Positions 30,010 through 39,692 are shown, counted from the stretch's first letter. The stretch: DNA of 64,000 nt from CAWBOV01 sp963790525 (GCA_963790525.1 CAWBOV010000006.1:186001-250000), one strand, 5' to 3'. The notes: generated by a model from the letters alone, not told the origin. Numbers and translations are program-made.

Positions 30010-31032
30010 ATGAAGCTGGCGATCATTCCGGGTGACGGTATCGGTGTCGAGGTCATCGAGGCGGCGGTGGGTGTCCTGGATGCCGTGCTGCCTGGCGTGG
30101 ACAAGACCTACTACGACCTCGGTGCGACGCGCTACAACCGCACGGGTGAGATCCTCCCGGACGACGTCCTCGCCGAGCTGCGGGCGCACGACGCGATCCT
30201 GCTCGGTGCGATCGGCGATCCGTCCGTCCCGCCCGGCGTACTCGAGCGCGGGCTGCTGCTGCGGCTGCGCTTCGAGCTGGACCAGTACGTCAACCTCCGC
30301 CCGTCCAAGCTGTACGCGGGCGTCGAGACCCCGCTCGCGGGCAGCCCGGAGATCGACTTCATCGTCTACCGCGAGGGCACCGAGGGGCCCTACGTCGGCA
30401 ACGGCGGCGTGCTGCGCAAGGGAACCCCGCACGAGATCGCCACCGAGGTCAGCGTCAACACCGCCTTCGGGGTGGAGCGGGTCGTGCGGGCGGCGTTCGC
30501 GCGGGCCCAGGAACGGCCGCGCCGGCACCTCACCCTGGTGCACAAGAACAACGTCCTCGTGTACGCGGGGGATCTCTGGTTCCGCACGGTCGCTGCCGTG
30601 GCCGAGGAGTACCCGGAGGTGACGGTCGCCTACAACCACGTCGACGCCGCCATGATCTATCTGGTGACCGACCCGGGCCGGTACGACGTCATCGTGACCG
30701 ACAACCTCTTCGGCGACATCGTCACCGACCTCGCGGGTGCCATCAGCGGCGGCATCGGGCTGGCGGCCAGCGGCAACGTCAACCCCGACCGCACCGGCCC
30801 ATCGATGTTCGAACCCGTCCACGGCAGCGCACCCGACATCGCCGGCAAGGGGGTGGCCGACCCCACGGCGGCGATCCTGTCGGTGTCGATGCTCCTCGAT
30901 CATCTGGGCCGGGCCGAGGAAGCAGCGCGCGTCGAGCGTGCGGTCGCGGCCGATCTGGTCGCGCGCATCGGCCAGCCCGCGGCGAGCACCGCGGAGATCG
31001 GTCTCCGCATCGCCGAGGCCGCCGTCGGTTAG
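30010..31032 (+). CDS. leuB: 3-isopropylmalate dehydrogenase
   Basis: 340 residues. LeuB oxidises and decarboxylates 3-isopropylmalate in leucine synthesis; in organisms with CimA it also acts on methylmalate for isoleucine. The start LAIIPGDGIGVEVI, LLLRLRFELDQYVNLRP, the substrate region IVYREGTEGPY and the metal/NAD part TDNLFGDIVTDLAG and VHGSAPDIAGKG are all intact. ATG 30010 follows TACCGT by 7 nt, so it is probably leaderless. Confidence 0.96.
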   Translation: MKLAIIPGDGIGVEVIEAAVGVLDAVLPGVDKTYYDLGATRYNRTGEILPDDVLAELRAHDAILLGAIGDPSVPPGVLERGLLLRLRFELDQYVNLRPSKLYAGVETPLAGSPEIDFIVYREGTEGPYVGNGGVLRKGTPHEIATEVSVNTAFGVERVVRAAFARAQERPRRHLTLVHKNNVLVYAGDLWFRTVAAVAEEYPEVTVAYNHVDAAMIYLVTDPGRYDVIVTDNLFGDIVTDLAGAISGGIGLAASGNVNPDRTGPSMFEPVHGSAPDIAGKGVADPTAAILSVSMLLDHLGRAEEAARVERAVAADLVARIGQPAASTAEIGLRIAEAAVG

Positions 31033-31065
31033 TCGCGAACGGTCGGGGATCTGCGTGGCGGGCGG

Positions 31066-32256
31066 TCAGACGAAGGCGCCGTGCCCGGTGATCGAGCGCC
31101 CCACGATCAGGGCGTTGATCTCCCGGGTGCCCTCGTAGGAGTACAGGGCCTCGGCGTCGGCGAAGAATCGCGCGATGCCGTAGTCGATCAGGATGCCGTT
31201 GCCGCCGAACAGCTCGCGCCCCCAGGCGACCGTCTCCCGCAATCGGCTGGTACAGAAGGACTTCGCCAGCGCGGCGTGCTCGTCACGGAACTGACCGGCC
31301 TGCTGCAGCTGCGCCACCCGCACGGTCATGCCGAGGGATGCGGTGATGTTGCCGAGCATGCGCGCCAGCAGATCCTGCACGAGCTGGAAGTGCCCGATCG
31401 GGCGGCCGAACTGCTCCCGCTCGGCGGCGTAGGCGACGGCGAGTTCGTAGGCGCCCATCTGGCAGCCCACGGCCGACCAGGCGACGCCGCCGCGGGTCTG
31501 GCGCAGCACGGCGTTGGTGTCGGTGAACGAGTTCGCCCCGGTGAGCCGGTTCGACTCGGGGACACGGCATCCGGTCAGCGTGATGTCGGCGTTCTGGACG
31601 GTGCGCAGCGCCAGCTTCTTCTCGATCTTGGTGGCCACGAAACCGGGAGTGTCCCGCTCGACCAGGAAGCCCTTGACCTGGTCGTCACCGACGTCCTTCG
31701 CCCAGATCACCGTGACGTCGGCGAAGGTCGCGTTGCCGATCCAGCGCTTGGCGCCGTCGAGGACCCACGTGTCCCCCTCGCGACGAGCGGTGGTCCGCAG
31801 GCCACCGGCCACATCCGATCCGCCTTCGGGTTCGGTGAGACCGAAGGCGCCGATGAGGTCCAGGCGGCGCATGGCGGGAAGCCAGCGCTCTTTCTGCTCC
31901 TCCGAGCCGCACCGGTCGATGCTGCCCATGGCCAGGCCGTTGTGGACCCCGTAGAACGTCGCGATCGAGGTGTCCACCCGCGAGATCTCCAACCCGAGGA
32001 AGCCGGTGAGCAGACGGCTCGCTGCGGGCACGCCGTCGTGGGCGTAGGACAACCCCATGATGCCGAGCTTCCCCATCGGCTCGACGATCTGATGGGGGAA
32101 CTCGGCATCGGCCCAGCACTGCTCGGCGATCGGTGCGACCTCGGTGCGCAGGAACTCCCGTGTGCGCAACACGATCTCCCGTTCGCCAGGGTCGAGCAGT
32201 CCCTCGTAACCGTAGAAATCGCCGCAGAGCAAGGGAAAGGCATCCTGGTCGGTCAC
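31066..32256 (-). CDS. Acyl-CoA dehydrogenase, glutaryl-CoA dehydrogenase-like
   Basis: 396 residues. The FAD family signature AFGLTEPEGGSDVAG and the late catalytic glutamate in YSYEGTREINALIVGRSITG are clear. The last segment is the pattern glutaryl-CoA dehydrogenases share, so glutaryl-CoA oxidation is the best guess, with another acyl-CoA possible. GTG 32256 was chosen over a much longer frame with no family resemblance. It converges on leuB and is divergent from the phosphatase gene. Confidence 0.85.
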   Translation of the reverse strand: MTDQDAFPLLCGDFYGYEGLLDPGEREIVLRTREFLRTEVAPIAEQCWADAEFPHQIVEPMGKLGIMGLSYAHDGVPAASRLLTGFLGLEISRVDTSIATFYGVHNGLAMGSIDRCGSEEQKERWLPAMRRLDLIGAFGLTEPEGGSDVAGGLRTTARREGDTWVLDGAKRWIGNATFADVTVIWAKDVGDDQVKGFLVERDTPGFVATKIEKKLALRTVQNADITLTGCRVPESNRLTGANSFTDTNAVLRQTRGGVAWSAVGCQMGAYELAVAYAAEREQFGRPIGHFQLVQDLLARMLGNITASLGMTVRVAQLQQAGQFRDEHAALAKSFCTSRLRETVAWGRELFGGNGILIDYGIARFFADAEALYSYEGTREINALIVGRSITGHGAFV

Positions 32257-32391
32257 GTCGGTGTGCCCTTCGTCGTCAGAGGGCTCCACCGTAAACCGGC
32301 CTCTGCGATCGCGCAGTGCCAGTTGACCGTGTCGCGGTCGCGGGGAAAGGTGGGGCGGGTCCCCCGTACCCCCCACACGTAGGGAAGTCCC

Positions 32392-33207
32392 ATGACCCGA
32401 ACCCCCTCCCGCTCCGTCCTCCGGCGTTTCCTGGCACCGGTCTGCGCACTCGTCGTCGTCGCCGGTGTCGCCTTCCTCGGCGGGGCCGCCGACGCCGGAC
32501 ACGGTCACAACGGCGGACCCGTTACCGCGCAGCAGATCCCGAACGTCACCCTCGTCGAGAACGAGATCAAGGCCTATTACGGCGATCACGTCGCTTCGGA
32601 CGGCACGCACGAGGCGTCGGCCACGAGTGCCTACGCCGACGAGGTCCGCGGCATCGAGGCCAAGGCGCTCAAGGAGCTGAGCCGCAGACCCCACACGAAG
32701 GGCAAGCCCGCCGTGGTGTTCGACGTCGACGACACCACGTTGCTGACCTACAACTACGAGGTCGCCAACCAGTTCGCCTACTTCCCGGACATCAACGCCC
32801 AGTACGTCCTCGGCGAGAAGTTCCCGGCGGTCTTCGGAATGAACACCCTGGCAACGGCCCTGAAGGACAAGGGCTACTCGATCTTCTTCGTCACCGGGCG
32901 CCCGGCGTCCCAGGCCGCGGCGACGCTGGGCAACCTCGCGCTCACCGGATACCCGGCTCCGACGGGCGGTGCGAACGGTCTCTACACGAAGCCCAACTCA
33001 GGCGATCCGTTCCCCGCGTACGTCGACTGCACTACCGACGGCAACCCGGCGTGCTCGACGATCGAGTACAAGTCCTCCACGCGCAAGCACATCGAGTCGC
33101 TGGGTTACGACATCGTCGCCAACTTCGGTGACCAGTACAGCGACCTGTCGGGTGGTTACGCCGACAGGTCGGTCAAGATGCCCAACCCGATGTACTACCT
33201 GCCGTGA
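32392..33207 (+). CDS. Secreted HAD-family acid phosphatase (class IIIB)
   Basis: 271 residues. A signal peptide (1-~36, ending AADAG) is followed by a HAD domain whose nucleophile motif is FDVDDTTLLTYN (~residues 107-118); FFVTGRP carries motif II, and the conserved lysine and NFGDQYSDL (motif IV) follow. This matches the plant-type/class B acid phosphatase group, which hydrolyses phosphomonoesters outside the cell. A terminator hairpin follows. Confidence 0.88.
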   Translation: MTRTPSRSVLRRFLAPVCALVVVAGVAFLGGAADAGHGHNGGPVTAQQIPNVTLVENEIKAYYGDHVASDGTHEASATSAYADEVRGIEAKALKELSRRPHTKGKPAVVFDVDDTTLLTYNYEVANQFAYFPDINAQYVLGEKFPAVFGMNTLATALKDKGYSIFFVTGRPASQAAATLGNLALTGYPAPTGGANGLYTKPNSGDPFPAYVDCTTDGNPACSTIEYKSSTRKHIESLGYDIVANFGDQYSDLSGGYADRSVKMPNPMYYLP

Positions 33208-33213
33208 CCACGG

Positions 33214-33249
33214 CCCGGATGGCGCGCCCTTCGGGGTGTGCCATCCGGG
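33214..33249 (+). terminator. Hairpin terminator after the acid phosphatase gene
   Basis: CCCGGATGGC pairs with GCCATCCGGG across a loop of ~16 nt. It sits 7 nt after the stop and just before the cimA leader promoter, separating the two transcripts. There is no clear T tract. Confidence 0.6.
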
Positions 33250-33272
33250 GTGGGCTGTGGCACACTGCTGGG

Positions 33273-33299
33273 GTGCAGTTCCGCCTCATTATCAGCTAG
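33273..33299 (+). CDS. cimA leader peptide (MQFRLIIS)
   Basis: An eight-codon frame GTG...TAG encodes Arg-Leu-Ile-Ile-Ser, with ATT among GC-ending neighbours. CACACT lies 6 nt before the GTG, consistent with a leaderless transcript. It stands 106 nt before cimA and is followed by a stem and a Rho-independent terminator, so Ile/Leu-dependent attenuation is inferred. It resembles the ilv leader in having GTG, Gln near the start and consecutive Ile codons. Confidence 0.75.
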   Translation: MQFRLIIS

Positions 33300-33366
33300 C
33301 GCGCCGGCCATCACTCGGACCGCCGACGCGCAGACCTCTCACGACACCGTGAGGGGTCTTTTGTTT
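33300..33366 (+). terminator. cimA attenuator hairpins
   Basis: The terminator stem is AGACCTCTCACG (33332-33343) with CGTGAGGGGTCT (33348-33359), a 4-nt loop and a TTTTGTTTT tail. An earlier stem, CGCGCCGGC with GCCGACGCG (33302-33330), lies right after the leader peptide stop. Together they match the leader-peptide attenuator layout seen before ilvB. Confidence 0.78.
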
Positions 33367-33404
33367 TGTGCGCCGGACCCGGCTCGCCCACACGCAAGGA
33401 CGCA

Positions 33405-34981
33405 ATGATGCAGACCGACGAGTTCCACGTCTTCGACACGACACTGCGTGACGGAGCGCAGCGCGAGGGGATCAGCTACTCCGTAGGGGACAAGCTCGCC
33501 GTCGCCCGGCTACTGGACCAGATCGGTGTGGGGTTCATCGAGGGCGGCTGGCCCGGCGCCATGCCCAAGGACACCGAGTTCTTCGCCCGCGCGGCCGACG
33601 GGGAGCTGGTGCTGAAGAACGCCGTGCTCGTGGCGTTCGGCGCCACCCGCAAGGCGAACGTGGCGGTGGAGGACGACCTGCAGGTACGGGCACTGCTCGA
33701 CTCGCGCGCCGCGGTGGTGACCCTCGTGGCCAAGTCCGACGTGCGGCACGTGCGGGAGGCCCTGCGGACCACCCTGGACGAGAACCTGGCGATGGTGGCC
33801 GACACGGTGGCGTTCCTGCGGGCGGAGGGGCGGCGGGTCTTCGTCGACTGCGAGCACTTCTTCGACGGCTTCGGCCACGACCCGTCCTACGGCGTCGCGG
33901 TGCTGGAGGCCGCGCGCGGCGCCGGCGCGGACGTGGGCGTGCTGTGCGACACCAACGGCGGGATGCTGCCCATGGGCGTGCACCGCATCGTGACCGAGGT
34001 GGCGGGACGCACCTCCCTGCGCCTGGGCATCCACACCCAGGACGACACCGGCTGCGCGGTCGCCAACACCCTCGCCGCCGTCGACGCCGGCGCCACCACG
34101 CGCAGGGCACGGCGAACGGCTACGGCGAACGTGCCGGGAACGCCGACATCTTCGGCATCATCGGCGGGCTGGTGACCAAGATGGGTCGCGATGTGCTGCC
34201 CGACGGCTGCCTGTCCGAGCTGATGCGGGTGTCCCACGCGATCGCCGAGATCGCCAACCTGGCACCGGACACCCACCAGCCGTACGTGGGCTCCTCGGCG
34301 TTCGCGCACAAGGCCGGGCTGCACGCGTCGGCGATCAAGGTGTCGCCCGAGCTCTACAACCACCTGGACCCGGCCGTCGTGGGCAACGGCCAGCGGATCC
34401 TCGTCACCGAGATGGCCGGCAGGGCCTCCGTCGAGCTCAAGAGCCAGGAGCTCGGGGTGGACGTCTCCGCCCGCCCGGACGTCGTCAGCACGGTCGTCGC
34501 GCGGGTGAAGGAGCGCGAGGCCAACGGGTGGTCCTACGAGGCCGCCGATGCTTCCTTCGAGCTGCTGCTGCGCGAGGAACTGGGCACCCGCGGGATCCAG
34601 TTCACGCTGGAGTCCTATCGGGTCATCGTCGATCGGGAGGCCGGCGGGGACGTCCGCTCGGAGGCGACCGTCAAGGTGCTGGCCGGGGGAGAACGGGTGA
34701 TCGCCACAGCGGAGGGCAACGGCCCGGTCAACGCGCTCGACCTCGCGCTGCGGCAGGCCCTCAACTCCGCGTACCCGCAGCTGGCCGAGCTGGAACTGGT
34801 CGACTACAAGGTGCGGATCCTGCCCGGCAAGCACGGCACCGACGCCACGACCCGCGTCCTCGTCACGACGTCGGACGGCCGCCGGGAGTGGACCACGGTG
34901 GGCGTCCACCCGAACATCATCGCCGCCTCGTGGCTGGCGCTGGAGGACGCGATCCGCTACGGGTTGCTCGGCGCGGACTGA
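33405..34981 (+). CDS. cimA: Citramalate synthase, one frameshift
   Basis: CimA condenses pyruvate and acetyl-CoA to citramalate, the threonine-independent entry to isoleucine. The DTTLRDGAQREG start, CDTNGGMLP, HTQDDTGCAVANTLAAV, NGYGERAGN and SSAFAHKAGLHASA mark it in the CimA/LeuA family; the C-terminal LeuA_dimer-type allosteric domain follows (~380-525). The frame breaks near 34097, where one C appears lost in an ACCCAC-like context. Restoring it gives 525 residues, normal for the long CimA type. ATG 33405 follows AAGGA; 33408 is possible. It ends overlapping the next gene by 25 bp. Confidence 0.9.
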
Positions 34982-35352
34982 CCGAGCGCGCTGAGCGCGC
35001 AGGTGCCGCCACACGTGCCGCACGCCGCCCCGGGTGCGCAGGCGCCGGCGCCTTCCGAGGGCTGCTCGGAGCCGGCCGTAGTGGTAGCCGCGATGATCTC
35101 CGCGGCGGCCAGGTCGACGTCGTGCTCGGTGGCGGCCGCCGCCCGCTCGGCGACTCGCTGCAGCACGCCCAGGCCCATCAGCGCGACAACGGCCCCGACG
35201 GCGACGGCGAGCGTGCCCAGTACGAGCAGCACCACCGAGGTCGCACCGACGAGAAGGGCGCTCCACGGGAGCAGCCCCATCACGACGAGGGCCAGTCCGG
35301 CGACGACGAACAGCCGGCCGATCCGGCGGGCGGGGAGAGTGCGTGCGGTCAC
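34957..35352 (-). CDS. Small two-helix membrane protein with cysteine-rich tail
   Basis: 131 residues. Two membrane helices (~10-30 and ~35-62) precede a helical stretch and a short C-terminal tail with four cysteines in CAPGAACGTCGGTC, which could bind a metal or form disulfides. GTG 35352 follows GATACT by 6 nt (leaderless pattern). The 3' end overlaps cimA by 25 bp in convergent orientation. I recognise no family. Confidence 0.6.
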   Translation of the reverse strand: MTARTLPARRIGRLFVVAGLALVVMGLLPWSALLVGATSVVLLVLGTLAVAVGAVVALMGLGVLQRVAERAAAATEHDVDLAAAEIIAATTTAGSEQPSEGAGACAPGAACGTCGGTCALSALGQSAPSNP

Positions 35353-35407
35353 CGGCCCAGTATCCGCGCGTTCCTGACCCGGTCGCGCACCGGTAGCGTG
35401 TGCAGGC

Positions 35408-36209
35408 GTGCGTATCGCTCGATTTGCCCATCCGTCCGGCCTCGCGTGGGGCACCGTCGAGGGACCCGCAGGGGCCCCGCCTGAATCGCTGACCGTGGCC
35501 GCCATCGAGGGCCACCCGTTCGGCCCCATCACCTTCACCGGCGACCGCTGGTCGCTGTCGGACGTGCGGCTGCTCTCGCCGGTGCTGCCCGAGCAAGGTC
35601 GTCGCGATCGGGCGCAACTACGCCGACCACGTCGCCGAGATGGCCGGCGCGGACGCCGCTCCGCCCGAGGCCCCGCTGATCTTCCTCAAGCCGTCGACGT
35701 CGGTGATCGGTCCGGGCGCTGCGATCGTGCTGCCCCAGGAGTCGCAGAACATCCACTTCGAGGGCGAGCTGGCCGTCGTCATCGGCCGGCCGGCCAAGGA
35801 CGTGCCGCGCGAGCGCGCGCTGGACGTCATCCTCGGCTACACCTGCGCCAACGACGTCACCGCCCGCGACCTGCAGAACAGCGACGGTCAGTGGACCCGA
35901 GCCAAGGGCTACGACACGTTCTGCCCGCTGGGACCGTGGATCGAGACCGACCTCGACGCGTCCGACCTGCGCCTGACCACCACCGTCAACGGCGAGGTCA
36001 AGCAGGACGGCCGCACCAGCCAGCTGATCCACGCCATCCCGACGCTGATCGCCTACATCACCCAGGTGATGACCCTGCTGCCCGGCGACGTGATCCTCAC
36101 CGGCACGCCGGCGGGCGTCGGCCCGATCGTGCACGGTGACACGGTGACCGTCGACATCGAGGGCATCGGCGCCCTCACCAACCCCGCGCGCGGGCAGGGC
36201 ATGGCATGA
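35408..36209 (+). CDS. Fumarylacetoacetate hydrolase family protein, one frameshift
   Basis: The N-terminal domain (MRIARFAHPSGLAWGTVEG) and the catalytic domain (VVAIGRNYADH, FLKPSTSVIGPG, HFEGELAVVIGR, GYTCANDVTARDLQ, PGDVILTGTPAGVGP) match FAH-type hydrolases/decarboxylases that bind Mg through E-x-E and D. An extra G near 35591 shifts the frame; without it the protein is 266 residues. GTG 35408 follows TAGCGT by 8 nt. The stop overlaps the gltX start by 4 bp, so the two are coupled. The substrate is unknown. Confidence 0.85.
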
Positions 36210-37703
36210 GCTCTGCCGTGAGCGACGTCCGGGTCCGGTTCTGCCCCTCGCCGACGGGGAATCCGCACGTCGGGATGGTCCGCACCGCGCTGTTCAACTG
36301 GGCCTTCGCCCGGCACAACGGCGGCACCTTCGTCTTCCGCATCGAGGACACCGACGCCGCCCGCGACTCCCAGGAGTCCTACGACCAGCTGCTCGACTCG
36401 CTGCGCTGGCTGGGCCTCGACTGGGACGAGGGCCCCGAGGTCGGCGGCCCGCACGGCCCGTACCGGCAGAGCGAGCGCGGCGACATCTACCGCGACGTGC
36501 TCGAGCGGCTGCAGGCGGCCGGCCACCTCTACGAGTGCGTTCTCCACCAACGAGGAGGTCGAGGCGCGGCACCGCGCGGCGGGGCGCGACCCCAAGCTCG
36601 GCTACGACAACCACGACCGCGACGCTGACCGACGCAGCAGCGCGCCGCCTTCCGCGCCGAGGGCCGCAGCCCGGTGCTGCGGCTGCGCATGCCCGACGAG
36701 CGACCTCACCTGGGACGACCTGGTCCGCGGCGAGATCACCTTCGCGGCCGGCTCGTGCCCGACTTCGTGCGTGGCCCGCGCCAACGGCGACCCGCTCTAC
36801 ACGCTGGTCAACCCCGTCGACGACGCGCTGATGGGGATCACCCACGTGCTGCGCGGCGAGGACCTGCTGTCCTCGCACCCCGCGCCAGATCGCGCTGTAC
36901 GCACGCGCTGGTCGACATCGGCGTCGCCGAGCGCGACGCCGCGGTTCGGGCACCTGCCCTACGTGATGGGCGAGGGCAACAAGAAGCTGTCCAAGCGCGA
37001 CCCGCAGGCCACGCTCAACGCCTACCGCGACGGCGGCTTCCTGCCCGAGGGCCTGCTGAACTACCTGGCGCTGCTCGGCTGGTCGATCGCCGACGACCGC
37101 GACGTCTTCTCCCTCGCCGAGATGGTCGCCGCGTTCGACATCGCGGACGTCAACGCCAACCCGGCCCGCTTCGACCTCAAGAAGTGCCGAGGCCATCAAC
37201 GCCACGCACATGCGGCTGCTGGACCCCGCGGAGTTCGCCGGCCGGCTGGTCGCCCAGGCCGCCGCCCAGCGTGCACGGGCCGGCGATCCGCCGCTCACCG
37301 ACGCGCAGTCGGCGATCGTCGTCGAGGCGGCGCCGCTGGTGCAGGAGCGGGTCAAGACCCTCGACGAGGGCGTGGAGATGCTCGGGTTCCTGCTCGTCGA
37401 CGAGGCGTCGTTCGCCGTCGACGAGACCGCGGCCGCCAAGCAGCTCGGCGAGGCCGGTCAGCTGGTCCTGGCCGCGGCGGTCGCCGGCGCTGGAGCGGTG
37501 GCGGACTGGACCGCCGAGTCGATCGAGGCGGCGCTGCGGGTCGCGCTGATCGAGGGCCTGGGGCTCAAGCCGCGGCAAGGCGTTCGGGCCGGTCCGGGTG
37601 GCGATGACCGGGCGCACGGTCTCGCCGCCGCTGTTCGAGTCGATGGAGCTGCTCGGACGGGAGCGAGCCCTCCGACGACTGCGCGCGGCGCAGACGCCGC
37701 TGA
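36206..37703 (+). CDS. gltX: Glutamyl-tRNA synthetase, frame interrupted many times
   Basis: GltX charges tRNA-Glu and is essential. The HIGH-type SPTGNPHVG, IEDTDAARDS, SVPDFV-type region, LYTLVNPVDDALMGITHVLRGEDLL and KLSKRDPQ are all present but spread over three frames. I infer extra bases near 36539, 36624, 36637, 36701, 36770, 36876, 36904, 36935, 37185, 37576 and 37691, and one missing base near 36755. Removing the net ten leaves 1488 nt, 495 residues, ending ...RLRAARRR and TGA at 37701, the normal GltX size and ending. With such intact segments, sequence error is more likely than loss. It lies just upstream of tRNA-Gln and tRNA-Glu. Confidence 0.88.
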
Positions 37704-37786
37704 GGGCGTGGGCGGTTTGGTCGCCCGTCGCGGCGTCCGGTAGAGTCTCACGACGGCCCGCCGTTCACGAGATGGCTGGGCTGCTG

Positions 37787-37858
37787 TGGGGTATGGGGTA
37801 ATTGGCAGCCCAACTGATTCTGGTTCAGTTAGTCTAGGTTCGAGTCCTGGTACCCCAG
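37787..37858 (+). tRNA. tRNA-Gln (anticodon CTG)
   Basis: 72 nt. The acceptor TGGGGTA pairs with TACCCCA, the anticodon loop TTCTGGT carries CTG, and the T arm contains GGTTCGAGTCC. The discriminator is G; CCA is not encoded. Confidence 0.95.
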
Positions 37859-37901
37859 CGGGCGCTTGCGCCTCTGGCACGACGCACACCGAAGTATCTA
37901 G

Positions 37902-37974
37902 GGCCCCATCGTCTAGTGGCCTAGGACGCCGCCCTCTCAAGGCGGTAGCACGGGTTCGAATCCCGTTGGGGCTA
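37902..37974 (+). tRNA. tRNA-Glu (anticodon CTC)
   Basis: 73 nt. GGCCCCA pairs with TGGGGCT (first pair G-T), the anticodon stem-loop CCGCCCTCTCAAGGCGG carries CTC, and the T arm has GGTTCGAATCC. The discriminator is A. It lies 43 nt after tRNA-Gln. Confidence 0.95.
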
Positions 37975-38290
37975 CTCACGTCGACCTCTCGGCTGACACC
38001 GGGGGGTCGAGTCGTCTCCCGCCTCGTCAGCCTCGGGTGCGTCGAGCATCGGCACCGGGTGAAACGGTGTACGGTCGGCCCTGGTTGGGATAACAGCCCG
38101 CTCGTGCGGAACGCCGCGCAGTGCGATCGCGGTGCGCAGTGCTCTCATCCCATGTCGACGGCGAGAGTTTGGTCGCAAGTGCGGCAGCTCGTTGCCCGTC
38201 AGTCATGTGAAGGCTTCCCATGGAGCGCTATCCGTCCACGCACCCTCCCCGGTCCTTCCCTGCACGACTGCGCGTCCACGGTGCGTGCCG
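37975..38290 (+). other. Intergenic region after tRNA-Glu
   Basis: About 316 bp without a gene I can support. TCGACC and GGTCGA near 37980-38009 could form a weak hairpin ending the tRNA transcript. I see no repeat, tRNA or known RNA motif in the rest, and no clear ribosome site before the GAF-ANTAR start. Confidence 0.4.
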
Positions 38291-39010
38291 ATGACCGGCC
38301 TGCCCGACAGCCTGCTCGCGCTCGCGCTGCTGACGGCGGATCAGGGGCAGCAGGGGCTTCCTGAATCCCTGATCAAGATCGCTGAATTGGCGACCCGAAC
38401 GATTCCGGGAGCCGAAGGGGTGGGCGTCACCTTGCTGGAAGCGGGACAGCCCGACGTGATCGTCGCCAGTACCGATTTCGTGCGCGAGATCGACGCGGTG
38501 CAGTACGCCCTCGGTGAAGGGCCGTGCATCACGGCCGCCGCCGAAGGGCACACGGTCCACTCGGACGAATTGGGCGAGGATCGCCAGTGGCCGAGCTTCG
38601 GTCCGAGGATCAAGAATCTCGGTGTGCACAGCGTGCTGTCCCTGCCGTTGCAGCGCGACAACTACCTGTTCGGCGCGATGAATGTGTATGCACATCCGCG
38701 TTTCGCGTTCACCGCTGCGGCAATCGACATCGGCGAACGGTTTGCAGCGCCGGCCGCGGCGTCGGTGCAGAACGCGCACACCCTGGACAGAATCCGCAGG
38801 TTGGCCCGCCCTCTCCACACTGCCGTCTCTCAGCTCTCCGTCATCGACCAGGCGGCCGGGATGATCATGGACCGCCGGCATTGCTCTCATCCGGAGGCGT
38901 TGACGCTGCTCCGGGGTATGAGTGAGGCGCGCGGTCTCAGTGTGCACAGCGTCGCGCGCTTGGTACTCGACCGGAGAATCAGTCCGTCCAAGACGGACGG
39001 CACGTCCTGA
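38291..39010 (+). CDS. GAF-ANTAR domain RNA-binding antitermination regulator
   Basis: 239 residues. A GAF sensor domain (~20-165; ALGEGPCITAAAEG, VLSLPLQRDNYLFGAMNVYA) is followed by an ANTAR domain (~180-230; SVIDQAAGMIMDRRHCSHPEALTLLRGMSEARGLSVHSVAR). ANTAR proteins bind paired hairpins in nascent RNA and prevent termination. The GAF ligand is unknown. ATG 38291 lacks a clear ribosome site. Another ANTAR-type gene follows 67 bp later. Confidence 0.88.
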   Translation: MTGLPDSLLALALLTADQGQQGLPESLIKIAELATRTIPGAEGVGVTLLEAGQPDVIVASTDFVREIDAVQYALGEGPCITAAAEGHTVHSDELGEDRQWPSFGPRIKNLGVHSVLSLPLQRDNYLFGAMNVYAHPRFAFTAAAIDIGERFAAPAAASVQNAHTLDRIRRLARPLHTAVSQLSVIDQAAGMIMDRRHCSHPEALTLLRGMSEARGLSVHSVARLVLDRRISPSKTDGTS

Positions 39011-39077
39011 TGCGCGCCAGTCGCCAGATCATGGCGTTCGACATCCGCCGGTCGCGGCGCCGTCGGTGTGCACCTTG

Positions 39078-39638
39078 ATGGCGCTTCTGCCGATCGATCT
39101 GACCACCGATCTCGCGCTGCTCAGCGTCGCGCTGGATCAGCCCGACATCGATCTGCGGGATCTGCTCGCATCCTTTCTCCGCGAGAGCCGTCGCTCGGTC
39201 CGATCGATCGTGGCCGTGACCATCACGATGGTGGTGGGCGGCCATCCCTACGACATCGCCGCCGGCGACCAGAGCGGCCATGATGTCGCCGTCACGTCGG
39301 CAATGCTTCCCTTGACCGCGATGTTTCCCTGCGAGCCCGGGACCGAAATCATCTTCTATGCCTCGGTCCCCGGTGCGCTCGTGGACCTGGCAGCCGATCT
39401 GGCGTATCTCCTCCGCGTCGAGCTCGACACGATCGTCATGGACGAGCACCTGCCGCCCATGGGCGGAGCCTCGAGGCACAGTCTGTCGAACCTGCGCGAT
39501 GTCAACGTCGCGACGGGAATGCTGATCGAGCGCGGCCGGACTCCGGAGGATGCGGACGCGACGCTGCGAGAGCTGGCCGAGGCCCACGGCATCACGGTGC
39601 CCGCCGCCGCCCGTCTCCTGATCGCCGAACCTCGCTGA
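39078..39638 (+). CDS. ANTAR-type regulator with divergent N-terminal domain
   Basis: 186 residues. The C terminus (NVATGMLIERGRTPEDADATLRELAEAHGITVPAAARLLI) follows the ANTAR pattern. The N-terminal ~130 residues have alternating strands and helices but no family I recognise. Start uncertain: ATG 39078 or GTG 39066. It lies downstream of the GAF-ANTAR gene and is probably co-transcribed, so the two may act on the same targets. Confidence 0.72.
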   Translation: MALLPIDLTTDLALLSVALDQPDIDLRDLLASFLRESRRSVRSIVAVTITMVVGGHPYDIAAGDQSGHDVAVTSAMLPLTAMFPCEPGTEIIFYASVPGALVDLAADLAYLLRVELDTIVMDEHLPPMGGASRHSLSNLRDVNVATGMLIERGRTPEDADATLRELAEAHGITVPAAARLLIAEPR

Positions 39639-39692
39639 CGTCCGGCGGCGAGCCGTTGTGCGCGCTCACGAGCGGGAACAACCGGCAACGGC

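Noticed and set aside
36206..37703. gltX as a true pseudogene
   Set aside because: All motifs are intact, the corrected length is exact, and the gene is normally essential; local sequence error is simpler.
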